Source of the DNA: Sorangium cellulosum So ce56
GTDB taxonomy: Bacteria > Myxococcota_A > Polyangia > Polyangiales > Polyangiaceae
DNA: 64,000 bases
Direction: 5' to 3'
Assembly: GCF_000067165.1 (NCBI RefSeq)
Contig: NC_010162.1
Coordinates: 10,652,501-10,716,500 of the forward strand
Under the pieces are notes generated by a model, which saw nothing but the letters and a program-made list of their open reading frames with translations, did no database searches and was not told where the DNA came from. The translations under genes and the position numbers were made by a program. Below are positions 8,018 through 16,958 of the stretch, one piece after another. Within the stretch, counting starts at the first letter, position 1; each line of letters begins with the position of its first letter.

Positions 8018-10204
8018 GTGAGCGCTTCCCCGCCCCCTGCCCCCGGCGATCCGCCGCCCGCCGCGAGCAACGCGCTCGCGGAGAACGCGGCGGCCCAGCT
8101 GGTCGGGACGGTCCTCTCGGACCGGTACCGGATCGTGGAGCTCGTGGCGACGGGCGGGATGGGCGCGGTCTACAAGGCCGAGCACCTGCTCCTGCGCAAG
8201 TGGCTGGCGGTGAAGCTCCTCCTGCCCGCGGCGAAGGGCTCCCCGGAGCTCACGGCGCGCTTCGAGCGCGAGGCGATCGCGGGCGCGCACATCCAGCACC
8301 CGAACATCGCCTCGGCGACCGACTTCGGCACGCTCCCCGACGGCTCCCGGTTCCTCGTCTTGGAGCACGTCCGCGGCACGACGCTCGATCGCATCATCAA
8401 GAAGGGCCCGTTGCCCGCCCCGCGCGCCGCGGAGATCGCGCGGCAGATCGCGGCGGCGCTCGCCGCGGCGCACGAGCGCGGCGTCATCCACCGCGATCTG
8501 AAGCCGCGCAACGTCATGGTCGAGGACGGCACCGACGCCGTGAAGCTCATCGATTTCGGCCTGGCGAAGGTGCCGATCGAGCGCCTCTCCACGACGGACG
8601 CGCACAGCAGCGAGGCGCGGCCCGACGCCGGCCGGATCACGCTGAGCGGCATGGTCTTCGGCACGCTCGCGTACATGGCGCCCGAGGCGGCGCAGGGCAT
8701 GGATCACGTCGACGAGCGCTCCGATCTCTACGCGCTCGGGCTCATCCTCTACGAGATGCTCGCCGGGAAGCACCCGTTCGACGCGATCCTGCCCGTCGAG
8801 ATCTTTCGCGAGCAGCTCCACACGGCGCCGCCGCCGCTCCGTCTGCGCGCCCCGGGCACGGCGGCGCCGCGCGAGCTCGAGGCGCTCGTGATGCGCATCC
8901 TGCGCAAGGACCCTGCGGAGCGCCCCGCGAACGCCCGCGCGCTGCTCGCGGCGCTCGACGCGGCCGTGCCGAGGTCCGAGGCGCTCGGCCTCCTCCCCTG
9001 GAAGGAGCCGCTCTCGAGCGGGGCGTGGCGGCTCAGCGATCCGCTGCGCGCGATCCCGCACGCCATGCCGCCCGAGCTGCCGGCAGGGCAAGACCGCGCG
9101 GGCGCGGCCGGCGGCGCTGCGGCGAGGGGCGGCGCGGCTGGCGGGGCGGCGACCGGCAGCGCCGAGGCCGACGCGTCCGGCCTGCAGCTCGGGGCCGCCG
9201 GGGCTGACGGCGAGGCGCCCGGGAAGGCAGCGCGCGGAGCGGCAGGAGGCCGGCCACGAGCGAGGAGGCGCGCGTGGGGCTGGATGCTCGGGGTGGCCGC
9301 CGTGGCCGCGATGGGCGCGGCGGGCGCGCTGCTCCTCGGCCGGCTGCCCGCGGGCGCAGACTGGCTGCGCGAAGGCGCCCCGGCGGCCGCCGGCCCGGAG
9401 CTCCAGGCGGCGCCCGCAGCGGCGCAGACGGCCCCTGCCGGGGCGCCGGCCGTCCAGGGGCAGGGGGCGCCGGCCGCCCAGGCGCAGGATGCCCTCGGCG
9501 CCCCGCTGCAAGCCCCCTCCGAGGCGCCCGTCGCGAGCGCCTCGGCCCCTGGCTCGGCCGACGTCGCGGCGGCGCTGGACGCGGGCGCGGCGGCGCCGGA
9601 CGCGGGCGCGCCGGACGCGGGCGCGGCGCTCGCCGGCCCGGAGCCGATCGACGCCGCCGGCCTCCCGGCCGAGCGCGAGCGCCTCGTGGCGGCGGTCCGG
9701 GCGAAGCGGTGGGGCGACGCGGAGAGCGCGCTGCTCACGCTGCTCGAGAAGGATCGCGCCGCCTTCGAGCAACGCGACGTGATGACGGCCGCGGCCGCCG
9801 TCGCCGTGAAGAGCTCGTACCGGACCGGCGGCCGCGCGGACGCGATCTTCGACGCGCTGGAGAGCCGCCTGGGCCCGGAGGGCCTCGACATCGCCTACGA
9901 GATCTGGAGCGGCTACGGGGGCACGCAGGGCGGAAAGCGCGCGGCCGCGCTGCTCCGCCGCCCCGAGGTGCTGAAGCGCGCGAGCGTCCCGCTGCGCATC
10001 GCCGTGGCGCTGCGCGAGGCCCCCTGCCGGCGCAAGGAGGCGCTCTTCGAGCGCGCGGCGCTCGAGGGGGACGCGCGCGCGCTCGTGTTCCTGGAGATGC
10101 TCCGCTCGTCGCAGTGCCAGCCGCGCATCGGGCAGTGCTGCTTCCACCACCACGAGGGGCTCGAGCGCGCGGTGCGCGCCCTGCGGGACCGGCTGCGCTA
10201 CTGA
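8018..10204 (+). CDS. Membrane-anchored PknB-type Ser/Thr protein kinase
   Basis: The 728-residue protein starts at GTG 8018; no better start is seen. The kinase domain (about 30-305) is complete: glycine loop ATGGMGAVYKAEH, ATP lysine in LAVKLL, catalytic loop HRDLKPRN near 158, DFG near 178 and an APE near 220, so it should be active. An Ala/Pro-rich juxtamembrane region leads to one transmembrane helix near 420-443 (WGWMLGVAAVAAMGAAGALLL). A long Ala/Pro/Gly low-complexity stretch follows, with DAGAAAPDAGAPDAGA repeats. The C-terminal ~170 residues are a helical domain of unknown fold that contains several Cys near its end. A cytoplasmic kinase with an external or periplasmic sensor is the likely topology. 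Confidence 0.93.
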   Translation: MSASPPPAPGDPPPAASNALAENAAAQLVGTVLSDRYRIVELVATGGMGAVYKAEHLLLRKWLAVKLLLPAAKGSPELTARFEREAIAGAHIQHPNIASATDFGTLPDGSRFLVLEHVRGTTLDRIIKKGPLPAPRAAEIARQIAAALAAAHERGVIHRDLKPRNVMVEDGTDAVKLIDFGLAKVPIERLSTTDAHSSEARPDAGRITLSGMVFGTLAYMAPEAAQGMDHVDERSDLYALGLILYEMLAGKHPFDAILPVEIFREQLHTAPPPLRLRAPGTAAPRELEALVMRILRKDPAERPANARALLAALDAAVPRSEALGLLPWKEPLSSGAWRLSDPLRAIPHAMPPELPAGQDRAGAAGGAAARGGAAGGAATGSAEADASGLQLGAAGADGEAPGKAARGAAGGRPRARRRAWGWMLGVAAVAAMGAAGALLLGRLPAGADWLREGAPAAAGPELQAAPAAAQTAPAGAPAVQGQGAPAAQAQDALGAPLQAPSEAPVASASAPGSADVAAALDAGAAAPDAGAPDAGAALAGPEPIDAAGLPAERERLVAAVRAKRWGDAESALLTLLEKDRAAFEQRDVMTAAAAVAVKSSYRTGGRADAIFDALESRLGPEGLDIAYEIWSGYGGTQGGKRAAALLRRPEVLKRASVPLRIAVALREAPCRRKEALFERAALEGDARALVFLEMLRSSQCQPRIGQCCFHHHEGLERAVRALRDRLRY

Positions 10205-10365
10205 GCCGACCGCGCCCGCGTGGCGCGGGCTCCCGGCGCGACGCGGCCCCGAGGGCCGCCGAGATGGGCTAGGCTCGCGCCCCCGGGTTCCACGGCGCCC
10301 AGGAGGCCAGAGCACGGCGACGGGGCGACCGGCGGCGCGCGGACGACAAGGACGAAGGATCAGGA

Positions 10366-10686
10366 ATGAGCGACAAAACGAATGAGGAGATCTACAGGGC
10401 GTATCTGCTGGCTTACGCGTGCAGCGGCGACGCCTCGAAGGTCGCGGTGCTCCAGGACGCGCGCCCGCTGACGGCGGTGGTCGCCGCCGCGCTCGCCCTC
10501 GCCGAGCGCGACCGTCAGGCGAGCGAGCCGCCGGACACGTGGGATTCCCTGAGCGAGCGCCTGCAGGCCATGTTCGATGAGTTCGATCCGCACGGGTACG
10601 ACCTGGCGGGCGGAGGCGACGAGTCGCTCGAAGACGACGAAGACGACGACGAGGACGAAGACGGCGACGAGCCGATCGCCTCCTGA
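10366..10686 (+). CDS. Small acidic protein of unknown function
   Basis: The 106-residue product has a clear RBS (AAGGATCAGGA directly before the ATG). The first ~75 residues look like a small helical domain (EEIYRAYLLAYACSGDASKV, then LTAVVAAALALAERDR). The last ~30 are almost entirely Asp/Glu. It follows the Ser/Thr kinase gene by 160 bp on the same strand and may be cotranscribed. I do not recognise the family. A Rho-independent-like hairpin follows. Confidence 0.7.
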   Translation: MSDKTNEEIYRAYLLAYACSGDASKVAVLQDARPLTAVVAAALALAERDRQASEPPDTWDSLSERLQAMFDEFDPHGYDLAGGGDESLEDDEDDDEDEDGDEPIAS

Positions 10687-10730
10687 GAGCGGTCCGAGAC
10701 GCTTTATCGAGGAGCGGGCGCCGGCGACAC

Positions 10731-10763
10731 GGCCGTTCGCCCGGCGATCACGGGCGAATGGCC
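10731..10763 (+). terminator. Candidate Rho-independent terminator
   Basis: A 13-bp stem (GGCCGTTCGCCCG pairing with CGGGCGAATGGCC, one G-T wobble) with a 7-nt loop is followed by a short T-run (TTTCCTC). It begins 45 nt after the small acidic protein gene. Confidence 0.5.
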
Positions 10764-10864
10764 TTTCCTCACACCGCCTTCGCTCTGCGGTCGGCGGAGC
10801 TCACGACCACCCCATCATCCCCTCGGCGTTAACCAAGCTTCGCGCCGAGTTCTCCTATATCCGA

Positions 10865-11062
10865 ACGTTTACGTGGACGTGGACGTGGACGTGGACGTGG
10901 ACGTTTACGTAGTCGTGGTCGTGGTCGTGGTCGTGGTCGTCAACGATAGGCCGTGAACGACCACGACCACGACCACGTAAACGTAAACGTAAACGTCCAC
11001 GTAAACGTAAACGTCCACGTAAACGTAAACGTAAACGTAAACGTAAACCTAAACGTTCACGT
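10865..11062. repeat. Large inverted array of ACGT-centred hexanucleotide repeats
   Basis: The left arm (about 10865-10945) is made of ACGTGG/ACGTTT hexamers and then GTGGTC hexamers. After a short loop the right arm (about 10953-11062) is the mirror image: GACCAC hexamers, then many ACGTAA and ACGTCC units. The inner 25 bp on each side pair with two mismatches. The unit is a palindromic ACGT every 6 bp. It lies between the convergent ends of the acidic-protein and beta-glucosidase genes. No start codon or coding pattern supports a protein here. Confidence 0.9.
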
Positions 11063-11152
11063 TGGTGAGCGGGGGCGGGCTTCGTGTCCTGAGCGTGAGC
11101 GAGCCTGGTTAACGCCGCGGATTATCGAGTCGCGGCGCGCGACGAGGCCCCC

Positions 11153-12547
11153 TCACCCCCCGAGGGTCGCGCCGTTCGAGGCGATGAGCTCACGATACCA
11201 GTGCGCCGAATCCTTGAGGACGCGCCGGCCCGTCGGGTAGTCGACGAAGACGAGGCCGAAGCGGTGTTTGTAGCCGTGAGCCCACTCGAAGTTGTCCAGG
11301 ATCGACCAGTGGAAGTAGCCGTTCACGACCGCGCCCTCGGCGATCGCCCGGCGCAGCTCGATCAGGTGGCGCGCCATGAAATCGATGCGCTGGGGATCGT
11401 GCACCTTCCCGTCGAGCGAGATCCAGTCCCGGGTCGACAGGCCGTTCTCGGTGATCACGATCGGCCGCTTGTACCGCTCATAGAAGAACCTGGGCCCCCA
11501 GTAGAGGCACTCGGGGGTGACCGACCACTCGAACGCGGTGATCGGGTGTCCCACCGGGTGGGGCACCACCTCGGCCGCGCCGTTCGCCCCGGCGCGCACC
11601 GGGACTCCCCAGTAGACGTTCACGCCGCAGAAATCGACCGGCTGCGCGATGATCTCCATGTCGCCGCTCCGGACCTCGGGCAGCTCGTTCGCGAACAGGC
11701 GGAGCCCGTCCTCGGGGTACCTGCCGAAGAACACGGGATCCATCCACCACGTGTTGGTCCACGTGGTCCGCGCGTTCACCGACCACGTGGCCGCGCGCGC
11801 CGCCTCCAGATCCTCCGGCGACGAGGTCGCGGGGTATTTCACCTGCGCGACGGGCGCATAATAGACGTTGCTCCTCCCGGGGCTCGCCGCGCGGATGGCC
11901 TGCACCGACTTGCCGTGCGCGAGCAAGACGTGGTGGCAGACCCGGAGCACCTCGGCGAAGCGCAGCCGGTCGCCGGGGGCGTGGCGCCCCTCGTAGTGGC
12001 CAGCGCCGGCGAACACCTGAGGCTCGTTGAGCGTCATCCAGTCCTTCACCCGATCGCCGAGCTTCCTGACCACGACGCTCGTGTACTCGGCGAACCAGTC
12101 GGCGCTGTCGCGGTTCAGCCACCCGCCCTTGTGGTAGAGCGCGAGAGGAAAGTCCCAGTGGAACAGCGTGATGTGGGGCTCGACGCCCGCCTCGAGCAGC
12201 GCGTCCACGAGGCGATCGTAGAAAGCGAGCCCGCGCTCGTTGACGGCGCCCGTGCCCTCCGGGAGGACGCGCGGCCACGAGGTGCTGAGTCGATAGGCGC
12301 GGAGGCCGATGTCGCGCATGAGGGCGACGTCCTCCTGGTACCGGTGGTAGTGGTCGCACGCGACGTCGCCCGTCTGGCCGTTCCACACGGCGTCCGGCTT
12401 CCTACAAAACATGTCCCACACGGACGGCCCCTTGCCGTCCTCGCGCGCGGCGCCCTCGATCTGGTACGACGCCGCGGCGGCGCCCCACAGGAACCCTTCC
12501 GGAAAGCCCTCTTCGCTCTGCTGTCGCGTCATGGTGGCCGCCACCAT
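11153..12547 (-). CDS. GH1 family beta-glucosidase
   Basis: This is a glycoside hydrolase family 1 enzyme of 464 residues, the normal length, hydrolysing terminal beta-glucosides such as cellobiose. It opens with FPEGFLWGAAAASYQIEGA, the GH1 N-terminal signature. The acid/base glutamate is in TLNEP near 170, the nucleophile glutamate in ITENG near 363, and the substrate tryptophan region near the end reads ILDNFEWAHGY. No signal peptide is seen, so it is cytoplasmic. The start could also be the ATG at 12532, five residues in. A cytoplasmic cellobiase fits with the expansin gene at 20.9 kb and a cellulose-using lifestyle. Confidence 0.95.
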   Translation of the reverse strand: MVAATMTRQQSEEGFPEGFLWGAAAASYQIEGAAREDGKGPSVWDMFCRKPDAVWNGQTGDVACDHYHRYQEDVALMRDIGLRAYRLSTSWPRVLPEGTGAVNERGLAFYDRLVDALLEAGVEPHITLFHWDFPLALYHKGGWLNRDSADWFAEYTSVVVRKLGDRVKDWMTLNEPQVFAGAGHYEGRHAPGDRLRFAEVLRVCHHVLLAHGKSVQAIRAASPGRSNVYYAPVAQVKYPATSSPEDLEAARAATWSVNARTTWTNTWWMDPVFFGRYPEDGLRLFANELPEVRSGDMEIIAQPVDFCGVNVYWGVPVRAGANGAAEVVPHPVGHPITAFEWSVTPECLYWGPRFFYERYKRPIVITENGLSTRDWISLDGKVHDPQRIDFMARHLIELRRAIAEGAVVNGYFHWSILDNFEWAHGYKHRFGLVFVDYPTGRRVLKDSAHWYRELIASNGATLGG

Positions 12548-12589
12548 ACCAAAGGCGGCCGAGCTCCGGCACCGCAGCGCACCGCGGCG

Positions 12590-12793
12590 TCAGCCAGCGT
12601 CGCGCGCCTCGTAGCCGGCCTCGCGCACGGCCGCGAGGAGGGCCTCCGCCGCCGCGCTCCCCTCGACGAGCGCCTCTCCGCGCTCGAGGCTCACCTCGCT
12701 CACCCGCGTCACGCCAGGGACCTTCGCGAGGGCCTTCGAGACCGCCTGGACGCAGTGGCCGCAGGTCATCCCTTCGATAGCGATTCTGCGCAT
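12590..12793 (-). CDS. Heavy-metal-associated domain protein (CopZ-like metallochaperone)
   Basis: This 67-residue protein consists of one HMA domain. The metal site GMTCGHC is at residues 8-14 and the ferredoxin-like fold continues through VSKALAKVPGVTRVSEVSLE to AVREAGYEARD. AAGGGGGAG just before the ATG at 12793 fixes the start. It probably binds Cu(I) and hands it to a P-type ATPase, but no such ATPase is in the window. It is divergent from the AraC regulator with a repeat-containing 103-bp gap between them. Confidence 0.88.
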   Translation of the reverse strand: MRRIAIEGMTCGHCVQAVSKALAKVPGVTRVSEVSLERGEALVEGSAAAEALLAAVREAGYEARDAG

Positions 12794-12840
12794 CTCCCCC
12801 TTATGCCCGCTCGATGCAGCAGCGTCAACGAGGGCACGGT

Positions 12841-12876
12841 GGTTGCGCCGGTTGCGCCGGTTGCGCCGGTCGCGCC
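12841..12876. repeat. Four tandem copies of a 9-bp GGTTGCGCC repeat
   Basis: Three exact copies and one GGTCGCGCC variant lie in the 103-bp gap between the divergent CopZ-like and AraC-family genes. A 9-bp period puts successive copies near the same helical face, so they may be binding sites for the AraC protein, or merely unstable DNA. Confidence 0.8.
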
Positions 12877-12896
12877 CGCGTGATGTGCTCTCCAGC

Positions 12897-13673
12897 GTGA
12901 CGGCTCTCGAGCACACGGCGCTTGTCGGCCACGGCGGCGTGCACATCATCGAGGGCGCCGGGGGGACGCGCCGCCATGCGCTCCACCTGGTCAAGCTGGT
13001 GGTGCCGGTCGAGGGGCCTCTCGAGATCGAGGCCGAGGTCGGGCGGCCGTTCGAGGTGAGCGCGCCCGTGCTCACCGGCGCCGGGGTCGCCCATTCCATC
13101 GGCTCTCCCGGCGCGACGGTGACGACCTTTCTTGCGCCCGAGGGGCTCGGCGCCGGCGCGCAGGCGGCCGCCCGCGGGCGGGTGCTCGTCCTCGAAGGCG
13201 CGCAGGCCGATCGGGCCCGCGCGGCGGCGCGCGACGTGCTCCGGGGCGGGCTCGATCACGCGGCGACGCACGCGCTCATGAAGGCGTGCGCCGGTGCGTT
13301 CGCGGGCGGCCCGCCGGTCGATCGCCGCGTGCTCCGCGCCATGCGCCGCCTGGCGGAGCAGGCGCCGGGCCGCCCCGCGCTGGGGCCGCTCGCCGCCGCG
13401 GAGGGCCTCTCTCGCTCGCGGCTCTCCCACCTGTTTCACGGCGCCTTCGGCCACCCGCTGCGCGATTACGTGACCTTCCTGCGCGTGCGGACGGCCATCG
13501 GCGCGCTCATGGACGGCGCCCCGCTGGCGCAGGCGGCGCTCGCCGGCGGCTTCCACGACCAGGCCCACCTGGCCCGCGCGATCGTCGCCACGCTGGGCCG
13601 CACACCGGGCTCGATCGCTCGCAGCCGCTTCGTACAAGCCGAGGCCACGGCCGGAGCCATGGTGATCCCCTGA
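12897..13673 (+). CDS. AraC-family transcriptional regulator
   Basis: I start it at GTG 12897 (VTALEHTALVGHGG), giving 258 residues; a longer frame would read through the 9-bp repeats as an Arg-rich tail. The first ~150 residues form a cupin-like sensor region. The last ~100 contain the two AraC HTH motifs: LAAAEGLSRSRLSHLFHGAF, then PLAQAALAGGFHDQAHLARA followed by GRTPGSIARSR. The second half is diagnostic (GF-DQ-H-R pattern). It precedes the DoxX-like gene by 15 bp and probably controls it, perhaps with the divergent metallochaperone. Confidence 0.88.
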   Translation: MTALEHTALVGHGGVHIIEGAGGTRRHALHLVKLVVPVEGPLEIEAEVGRPFEVSAPVLTGAGVAHSIGSPGATVTTFLAPEGLGAGAQAAARGRVLVLEGAQADRARAAARDVLRGGLDHAATHALMKACAGAFAGGPPVDRRVLRAMRRLAEQAPGRPALGPLAAAEGLSRSRLSHLFHGAFGHPLRDYVTFLRVRTAIGALMDGAPLAQAALAGGFHDQAHLARAIVATLGRTPGSIARSRFVQAEATAGAMVIP

Positions 13674-13688
13674 ACCCAAGGAGGATCC

Positions 13689-14117
13689 ATGCCCCCCCGC
13701 GCTGTCGGCGCAGCCCGCGTCGCCCTCGGCCTCATCGTCCTGCTCGGCGGCATCAACGGATTCGTGCGCATCGTGCCGGTCCCCGAGCCGCTCCACCCGT
13801 TCATCCAGCTGCTTGTCGACAGCGGCTACATCCTCGCCGTCAAGGTCGTCGAGATCGCCGCCGCGGTCCTGCTCCTCCTCGACCGCCGCCGCCCCCTCGC
13901 GCTCGCGCTGTTATGGCCGGTCGTGGTGAACATCGCCCTGTTCCACCTGCTGCTCGACCCCCGCGCCGGCATCAACGCCGTCGTCCTCCTCGGACTGCTC
14001 GGCGCCCTCACCTGGCATGATCGCCACGCGTTCGCGCCGCTCCTCGCCGAGGGGCGATCCGGATCGCCCGCCCCGAAGGGCGACCCGGCGCGCGGAGAGC
14101 GCGCCTCGCTCGCCTAG
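13689..14117 (+). CDS. DoxX-like four-helix membrane protein
   Basis: A strong AAGGAGGA ribosome-binding site lies just before the ATG at 13689. The 142-residue product has four hydrophobic segments: AARVALGLIVLLGGINGFV, a second around LLVDSGYILAVKVVEIAAAVLLLL, then LALALLWPVVVNIALFHLLL and AVVLLGLLGALTW. Size and pattern fit the DoxX/DoxD-like family of inner-membrane proteins linked to redox stress. It sits directly behind the AraC regulator and is probably in the same transcript. Confidence 0.75.
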   Translation: MPPRAVGAARVALGLIVLLGGINGFVRIVPVPEPLHPFIQLLVDSGYILAVKVVEIAAAVLLLLDRRRPLALALLWPVVVNIALFHLLLDPRAGINAVVLLGLLGALTWHDRHAFAPLLAEGRSGSPAPKGDPARGERASLA

Positions 14118-14128
14118 AGCCCGATCAC

Positions 14129-15355
14129 CTACGGTGCGATGTCCTGGAGCACGCCGTCGGGCACGAGGCGGAGCGAGCGAACCGCGCCCTCGCGCGCGAG
14201 CAGGAGGGCGCCGAGCACGCCGGCCTCGCTGCCCAGCGGAGAGGCGACGACCGGCACGTCCGCGCCGCGGACGGCGTGGCGCGGCAGCCCGTCGCGCACG
14301 CCTGCAAGGAGGATGTCGGGCGCGGCCAGCAGCTCGCCGCCCAGCACGATGAGCTGGGGGTTGAGCAGGTTCAGCAAGACCGCGATGCCGCGCGCGAGCT
14401 GCGCGCCCGCGTCGTGGAAGATCGCGCGGGCGCTCTCGTCGCCGGCGAGCGCCGCGCTCGCGACGGCGCTGACCGCGTGCGGGCGAGCGAGCGCGGCGAG
14501 CTGGGGTGAACGCGCCGACGCCGCCTCGGCGGCGCGCCGGAGCGCCATGACCGAGGCGAACGTCTCCAGGCATCCGCGGCGCCCGCAGCCGCAAGGAGGG
14601 CCGTCGTCCGCAACGCGGCAGTGGCCGATCTCCCCGCTGTACCCCTGCATCCCGAAGAACAGGCGTCCATCGGCGACGAGGCCCGCGCCGACGCCGAGCC
14701 CGACGTAGATCCACACATACGACGCGTGCCCCCGCGCCGCGCCGAGCTCCCCTTCCGCCACCGCCGCTGCCTGAGGCAGGTTGTACACAGGCACCTGCAT
14801 GCGAAGCGCGCGGCTGAGCTCCGCGCGCACAGGGAACCGCTCCCAGCCCAGGTTGGGCGCAAGCACGCAGACGCCGCTCGGTCGCTCGATGAGCCCGGGC
14901 AAGACCGCGCAGGCGCCGCGCAGCCGCTTCCGCGGCACCCCACTCAGCTGCAGCACCTTCGGCAAGAGCTCGACGATATCGCGGACCGTCCGGTGCGGAT
15001 CGCGCAGGACGGTGGGCTGCTCCAGCCGCGCCCGCAGCCGCCCGCGGGCGTCGGCCACGGCCACGGCCGTCTGCTCGACACCGATCTCGATACCGAGGAA
15101 GGCCGCGCTGTCGTCGTTGAACTCGAGGAGCCGCGCTGGGCGCCCGCCGCGCGATTCGGTCCCGACATCGCGGACGCTGCCGCTGTCGAGGAGCTCCTCG
15201 ATGATGGCCGAGACCGTCGGCTTGGTGAGCCCGCTCAACCGCGCGAGGTTCGTGCGGGAGATCGGGCCGTGCTCTTGCACGAGGTCGAGGACGAGGGAGC
15301 GGTTGAGCTCCCGAGGGGTGCGGTTGTTCGCCGTCTTGTCGTTGGCACGGACCAT
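14129..15355 (-). CDS. ROK-family transcriptional regulator (NagC/XylR type)
   Basis: The 408-residue protein combines an N-terminal winged HTH (about 15-80: LVLDLVQEHGPISRTNLARL and TKPTVSAIIEELLDSG) with a ROK sugar-kinase-like domain. The ROK zinc site is intact as CGCGRRGCLET near 255, preceded by GEIGH; the ATP/phosphate region reads IGVEQTAVAVAD. Family members sense sugars or sugar phosphates and repress catabolic genes. With the GH1 beta-glucosidase 1.6 kb away on the same strand, a role in glucoside use is plausible but unproven. The target site is not identifiable. Confidence 0.93.
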   Translation of the reverse strand: MVRANDKTANNRTPRELNRSLVLDLVQEHGPISRTNLARLSGLTKPTVSAIIEELLDSGSVRDVGTESRGGRPARLLEFNDDSAAFLGIEIGVEQTAVAVADARGRLRARLEQPTVLRDPHRTVRDIVELLPKVLQLSGVPRKRLRGACAVLPGLIERPSGVCVLAPNLGWERFPVRAELSRALRMQVPVYNLPQAAAVAEGELGAARGHASYVWIYVGLGVGAGLVADGRLFFGMQGYSGEIGHCRVADDGPPCGCGRRGCLETFASVMALRRAAEAASARSPQLAALARPHAVSAVASAALAGDESARAIFHDAGAQLARGIAVLLNLLNPQLIVLGGELLAAPDILLAGVRDGLPRHAVRGADVPVVASPLGSEAGVLGALLLAREGAVRSLRLVPDGVLQDIAP

Positions 15356-16198
15356 TCGAGCAAAACCAGACTTAGCCGTCCTCCCGCAGCAAAAGCAAGG
15401 GGGGTCGCAACCGAGCTGTCACGAAAGCGCGCGCGGCGAGCGTGGTCTCCCGCGCGTCTCCGCGTCTCACCCGTGGTTCCCGGCGCTTCCACCCTCTCCC
15501 CGCACGTCTTCCCGCTTCCTCTCGTCCACCCTGCGCGTCGCTGCCTCGACGCCGCTCCACCCCGCGGCGCGTCGGCTGCTTATGTCAGCATCACAATCGT
15601 CGCTGCCCGGACGGCCGCCGGCGCAGCGCCCCTCCGGCCTTCCACGTAGCAAACTGCCCCGCTTCGGGGGATGGGCTCCTACAGCCCGCACCCCCGTGTG
15701 GCGGAACGCCGCATCGCCGCATGTGAGGTGGAAACAGGGAGCACGCGGTCCTCTCGGCGTCCGACCCGCCCGGACCTGGCGATCGCCCCGCTCCCGCTCC
15801 CGCGACGCCGCGAAGCTCCGCGGCGGGCGGGCTCATCTCTTCTCCAAGGGAACACCGATTGCAGACGGCAACGAACGAGAAGCGGTGGATGACAGACGGC
15901 AGGCGCTCATCGGCAATCGACGCTCAATGAACGACAAACGGCAAACGCGGAAAGCGAGCAAACACCGGGTCGATGAGCGCAGACGCCGTGGGGTATGAAG
16001 GGGAGCGATCGTCAAGGCGCTGGAGTCCTGACATGCCCGACGCACTGTCACCCCAGGTCGAGCCAAGGCTCGACGCGTTGGAAGACACGGCGACATCGCG
16101 CAGCGACGCGTTGCCCAGCTCGCGCGCGATGCGCATGGCCGAGGAGACGCCCGGAGCGCCGGGCCGCTTCCTCACGCTCACGAGGAGTTTTCACGATC
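15356..16198. other. Long intergenic region without a recognisable gene
   Basis: These 843 bp separate the ROK gene (minus) from the Kazal lipoprotein gene (plus). Open frames here are Arg/Pro/Ser-rich and look like chance frames. The stretch 15840-16010 is less GC-rich than its surroundings, consistent with promoter DNA. Apart from the inverted repeat at 16057-16074 I see nothing in it. Confidence 0.6.
16057..16074. promoter_or_regulatory. Inverted repeat upstream of the Kazal lipoprotein gene
   Basis: Perfect 8-bp arms GTCGAGCC and GGCTCGAC separated by 2 bp, about 125 bp before the ATG at 16199. This is a candidate operator; nothing shows which protein would bind it. Confidence 0.35.
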
Positions 16199-16894
16199 AT
16201 GAAGATGACACATGTTCTGGGTGCCGTGTTCGCTGTGACGCTCGCCGCCTGCACGGCGACATACGATGATGCCGAGGTCACGGATGCGGAGGAGACCGGG
16301 GCCGCCGAGGGCGCGCTCGCGGTGAGCGACGTGGCGGCAGCACCGGCGTATTTCGATCACGAGAGGGGCTTCACCCGCGCGCGGCCCGGCGGCATGTGCG
16401 GGGGCATCGCCGGTATACGCTGCGCGGCGGGCCTATATTGCGACTTCGCCCCCGAGGCGAGCTGCGGCGCGTACGACCGGAGCGGCACGTGCGAGCTCAA
16501 GCCCGACGCGTGCCCGCAGCAGTACGATCCGGTGTGCGGCTGCGATGGCCGCACGTACAGCAACGGCTGCGTCGCGGCCACGGCCGGCGTCTCGGTGAGG
16601 AGCGCGGGGGAGTGCGGCCCCACGATCGTTGGGATCGGCGAGAGCTGTGGCGGCTTCACCCTCGGCGGGCCGCGCGTGTGCGGCGAGGGGCTCTACTGCA
16701 AGTACGCGCCCTCCGCGATCTGCGGGCGCGCGGACGCCTCCGGCACCTGCGCCGAGAAGCCCGAGGTGTGCACGAAGGAGCTCGCGCCCGTGTGCGGCTG
16801 TGACGGCCAGACGTACGCCAACGCTTGCACGGCGGCCGCGAGCGGCACCTCCGTCGACGCGCGGGGCGCGTGCGCGGACGCGCCGATCGAGTGA
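16199..16894 (+). CDS. Lipoprotein with two Kazal-type protease-inhibitor domains
   Basis: The ATG at 16199 gives a 231-residue protein with a lipoprotein signal (MKMTHVLGAVFAVTLAAC). Two homologous halves follow. Each has a Cys-rich lead (GLYCDFAP-type and GLYCKYAP-type) and a Kazal domain with the hallmark VCGCDGRTYSNGC in the first and VCGCDGQTYANAC in the second. Kazal domains inhibit serine proteases by a canonical loop; two copies in a surface lipoprotein suggest protection from extracellular proteases, its own or those of prey. An AGGAG-like site lies about 11 bases before the ATG. Confidence 0.9.
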   Translation: MKMTHVLGAVFAVTLAACTATYDDAEVTDAEETGAAEGALAVSDVAAAPAYFDHERGFTRARPGGMCGGIAGIRCAAGLYCDFAPEASCGAYDRSGTCELKPDACPQQYDPVCGCDGRTYSNGCVAATAGVSVRSAGECGPTIVGIGESCGGFTLGGPRVCGEGLYCKYAPSAICGRADASGTCAEKPEVCTKELAPVCGCDGQTYANACTAAASGTSVDARGACADAPIE

Positions 16895-16958
16895 GCGAGA
16901 TCGCCGCCCCGCTCCGCGGCGGCTCGGGCGCGAGGAGCGCGGGCGGCGCGGCGCGCGC

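Noticed and set aside
10871..11060. Coding frames in the hexamer array (Thr-Trp and Asn-Val repeats)
   Set aside because: They result only from the 6-bp repeat; there is no RBS or independent start, and the inverted structure explains the sequence.
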